A stretch of 64,000 nt of DNA from Neobacillus sp. DY30 (GTDB lineage Bacteria; Bacillota; Bacilli; Bacillales; Cytobacillaceae). The notes beneath the pieces were generated by a model. The model saw only the letters and a program-made list of their open reading frames with translations, had not been told where the DNA came from and did not search any database. Positions 62,733-64,000 of the stretch are shown here, one piece after another. Positions within the stretch are counted from its first letter, which is position 1. Every line of letters begins with the position of its first letter. The stretch spans positions 4,098,001-4,162,000 of the forward strand of contig NZ_CP126093.1 in NCBI RefSeq assembly GCF_030123065.1. The letters are read 5' to 3'. Both the position numbers and the translations under genes were made by a program.

Positions 62733-62750
62733 ATGCAAGAATTATGCCAA
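62733..62750 (-). promoter_or_regulatory. Sigma-54 (-24/-12) promoter of kamA
   Basis: TGGCATAATTCTTGCAT on the minus strand has GG and GC exactly 10 nt apart, matching TGGCAC-N5-TTGCA with one change. Transcription would start about 25 nt upstream of the kamA ATG. Confidence 0.85.
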
Positions 62751-62766
62751 TGCACTTAGTCCGGGT

Positions 62767-62786
62767 AAGGATACTTTGCATTCCTT
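62767..62786 (-). promoter_or_regulatory. Candidate upstream activator site
   Basis: AAGGATACTTTGCATTCCTT is an imperfect palindrome about 20 nt upstream of the -24 element. It could be the enhancer site of the sigma-54 activator, though such sites usually lie further away. Confidence 0.4.
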
Positions 62787-62793
62787 ATCTTAT

Positions 62794-62822
62794 AAAAAAA
62801 CCGCCGATTTTTCGGCAGTTAT
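62794..62822 (-). terminator. Terminator of the sigma-54 activator gene
   Basis: On the minus strand AACTGCCGA/TCGGCGGTT stem (one G-U) and loop AAAA, followed by TTTTT. It overlaps the stop codon and separates the regulator from kamA. Confidence 0.85.
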
Positions 62823-64000
62823 TCTTGTATTTTTTTGATTTTATATTGTAAGGTTTGTCTTGGAATCTCTAAGAGCTTGGCTGCATGTTTGATATTTCCC
62901 GCTGACAATTCGAGGGCAGTGTCGATCAGCTTTTTTTCAAGCTCTTCGACATTTTTTCTTAAGGATAACTGGTTGTCACTAGTTTCATACCCTGCTGCCT
63001 GCTGCTTCATGATTATGGGCAGGTCCTTCATTTGCAGGATTTCGTCATCACATACATTCATCATGTATTCAATCGTATGCTTAAGCTCCCTTACATTCCC
63101 TGGCCAAGGGTAATTCATAAAGAACCCTTCCACTTTTTGCTCGATTCCCTTAATCTTTTTGTTCAATGACTTATTAAAAAAATCAATAAAATGCTTAGTC
63201 AAAAATAGAATATCTTCTTTCCGTTCCCTTATAGGCAGCAGCGAGAAGGTAAACACATTAAGACGATAATAGAGATCGGAGCGGAGCTTTTGACTTTGCA
63301 GCGCGGCAGTTGGATGGACATTCATCGCTGTAATGACACGGACATCAACCGAAATATTTTGTGAGCTTCCAACCCTTCGTACCATACCATCCTCTAAAAC
63401 ACGCAATAACTTTGCCTGAAGCTCAATCGGCATCGTATGAAGCTCATCGAGAAATAGTGTTCCTCCATCTGCCAGCTCAAATAGCCCTTTTCTCTCAACA
63501 GCGCCTGTGTAGCTGCCTTTTGCCGTACCAAAAAGAATACTTTCAAGCAGTGTTTCTGGGATTGCTGCGCAGTTTTGAGCAATAAAAGGACCGTTACCTC
63601 GATGGGATGCATGATGAATACCTTGTACAAACAACTCCTTGCCAGTTCCGCTCTCGCCATATACTAGAATGGGAGAATCTGATTTAGCTAATCTTTCGGC
63701 TTCATTCTTCATACTCAAAAAAGCTGGGTTTCTACTCTTTAAATCATCCAATGTATATTTAACGTTTTTTAACGCTTTTTTCTTATTAGTTTTATTCACA
63801 TTCCTTTGTAAATCTAATAGACTTTCTGCTAATTGCTTCATTCGCGAATAATCTTTCGCAATTTCAACTGCGCCAATAATCTCTTTATCTAAAAAAATGG
63901 GAAGTGTTGTATTGATCGTATCAATTTGTTTTCCGTGGATATTCACATAAACCTGTGTTTGATTATAGATCGGCTTGCCAGTTTTAATCACTCGGAGCAG
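62819..64000 (-). CDS. Sigma-54-dependent transcriptional activator (partial, N-terminus beyond window)
   Basis: At least 393 residues; the frame is open through the window edge, so the start is missing. A PAS-like sensor end, then the AAA+ domain with Walker A GESGTGKE, the sigma-54 contact loop GSYTGA (GAFTGA variant), Walker B GGTLFLDEL, arginine finger region YYRLNVFTF, and a Fis-type helix-turn-helix (IKHAAKLLEIPRQTLQYKIKK). Its location directly before the sigma-54 promoter of kamA makes it the likely lysine-catabolism activator, similar to RocR-type regulators. Confidence 0.92.
   Translation of the reverse strand: MLRVIKTGKPIYNQTQVYVNIHGKQIDTINTTLPIFLDKEIIGAVEIAKDYSRMKQLAESLLDLQRNVNKTNKKKALKNVKYTLDDLKSRNPAFLSMKNEAERLAKSDSPILVYGESGTGKELFVQGIHHASHRGNGPFIAQNCAAIPETLLESILFGTAKGSYTGAVERKGLFELADGGTLFLDELHTMPIELQAKLLRVLEDGMVRRVGSSQNISVDVRVITAMNVHPTAALQSQKLRSDLYYRLNVFTFSLLPIRERKEDILFLTKHFIDFFNKSLNKKIKGIEQKVEGFFMNYPWPGNVRELKHTIEYMMNVCDDEILQMKDLPIIMKQQAAGYETSDNQLSLRKNVEELEKKLIDTALELSAGNIKHAAKLLEIPRQTLQYKIKKIQE

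Overview
The window is chromosomal DNA of an endospore-forming, low-GC member of the Bacillaceae. The evidence is the AT-rich sequence, strong AGGAGG-type ribosome binding sites, frequent TTG/GTG starts, and many Bacillus-specific genes (splA, sda, spo0M, yozD, yozE, yodJ, yodL, yodN, ykuS, ydjO, spore-type ku/ligD). Several traits point away from B. subtilis itself: pflBA, a complete trpEGDCFBA operon controlled by tandem T-boxes rather than TRAP, and a DMSO-reductase-type molybdoenzyme operon. A Neobacillus/Bacillus relative is plausible, but the genus cannot be fixed from sequence alone.

Layout. 1-5 kb: small spore or stress genes, a MutS2-like ATPase, an Fnr-type regulator with the Bacillus C-terminal iron-sulfur cysteines, and a Sco protein. 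5-10 kb: an ABC-F ATPase, a GC-rich interspersed palindromic repeat, ykuS, molybdate transporter genes modAB (no modC beside them) and a membrane-anchored cupredoxin. 10-13 kb: pyruvate formate-lyase and its activase. 13.2-14.4 kb: a MifM-like arrest peptide upstream of the second YidC insertase. 14-17 kb: an acetyltransferase, sda and mnmH. 17.4-24.5 kb: the trp operon on the minus strand with two complete Trp T-box leaders in series. 24.5-30 kb: an MFS exporter and a three-gene molybdopterin/Fe-S oxidoreductase operon behind a Rex/Fnr-like palindrome. 30-36 kb: ydjO, cspA, nucleoside hydrolase, divergent ku and ligD (end joining), dapF. 36-44 kb: a yxlEFG-type ABC operon, an amidohydrolase, a GNAT gene behind a structured tRNA-like leader, an SDR, an Hsp20-like gene and a FixH-like lipoprotein. 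44.7-46.1 kb: one intact IS3-family element inserted in the loop of an intrinsic terminator. 46-56 kb: a CobW-type GTPase, ctpB, yodJ-deoD-yodL, spo0M, a small protein kinase with a His/Lys-rich partner, yozD and yodN. 56-59.5 kb: a uxuBA-gntR cassette bracketed by 45-bp direct repeats. 59.4-64 kb: yozE, an AI-2E family transporter, yokU-kamA with a sigma-54 promoter, and a sigma-54 activator gene cut by the window edge.

Themes. Fnr, Sco, molybdate uptake, PflBA and the molybdoenzyme make up a low-oxygen metabolism set. RNA-level control is frequent: T-boxes, MifM/YidC2, the cspA leader and the 41.1-kb leader. The least explained elements are the tRNA-like leader before the GNAT gene, the long leader with a terminator before mutS2, the direct-repeat-flanked uxu cassette, and the unusual third Fe-S subunit of the molybdoenzyme operon.
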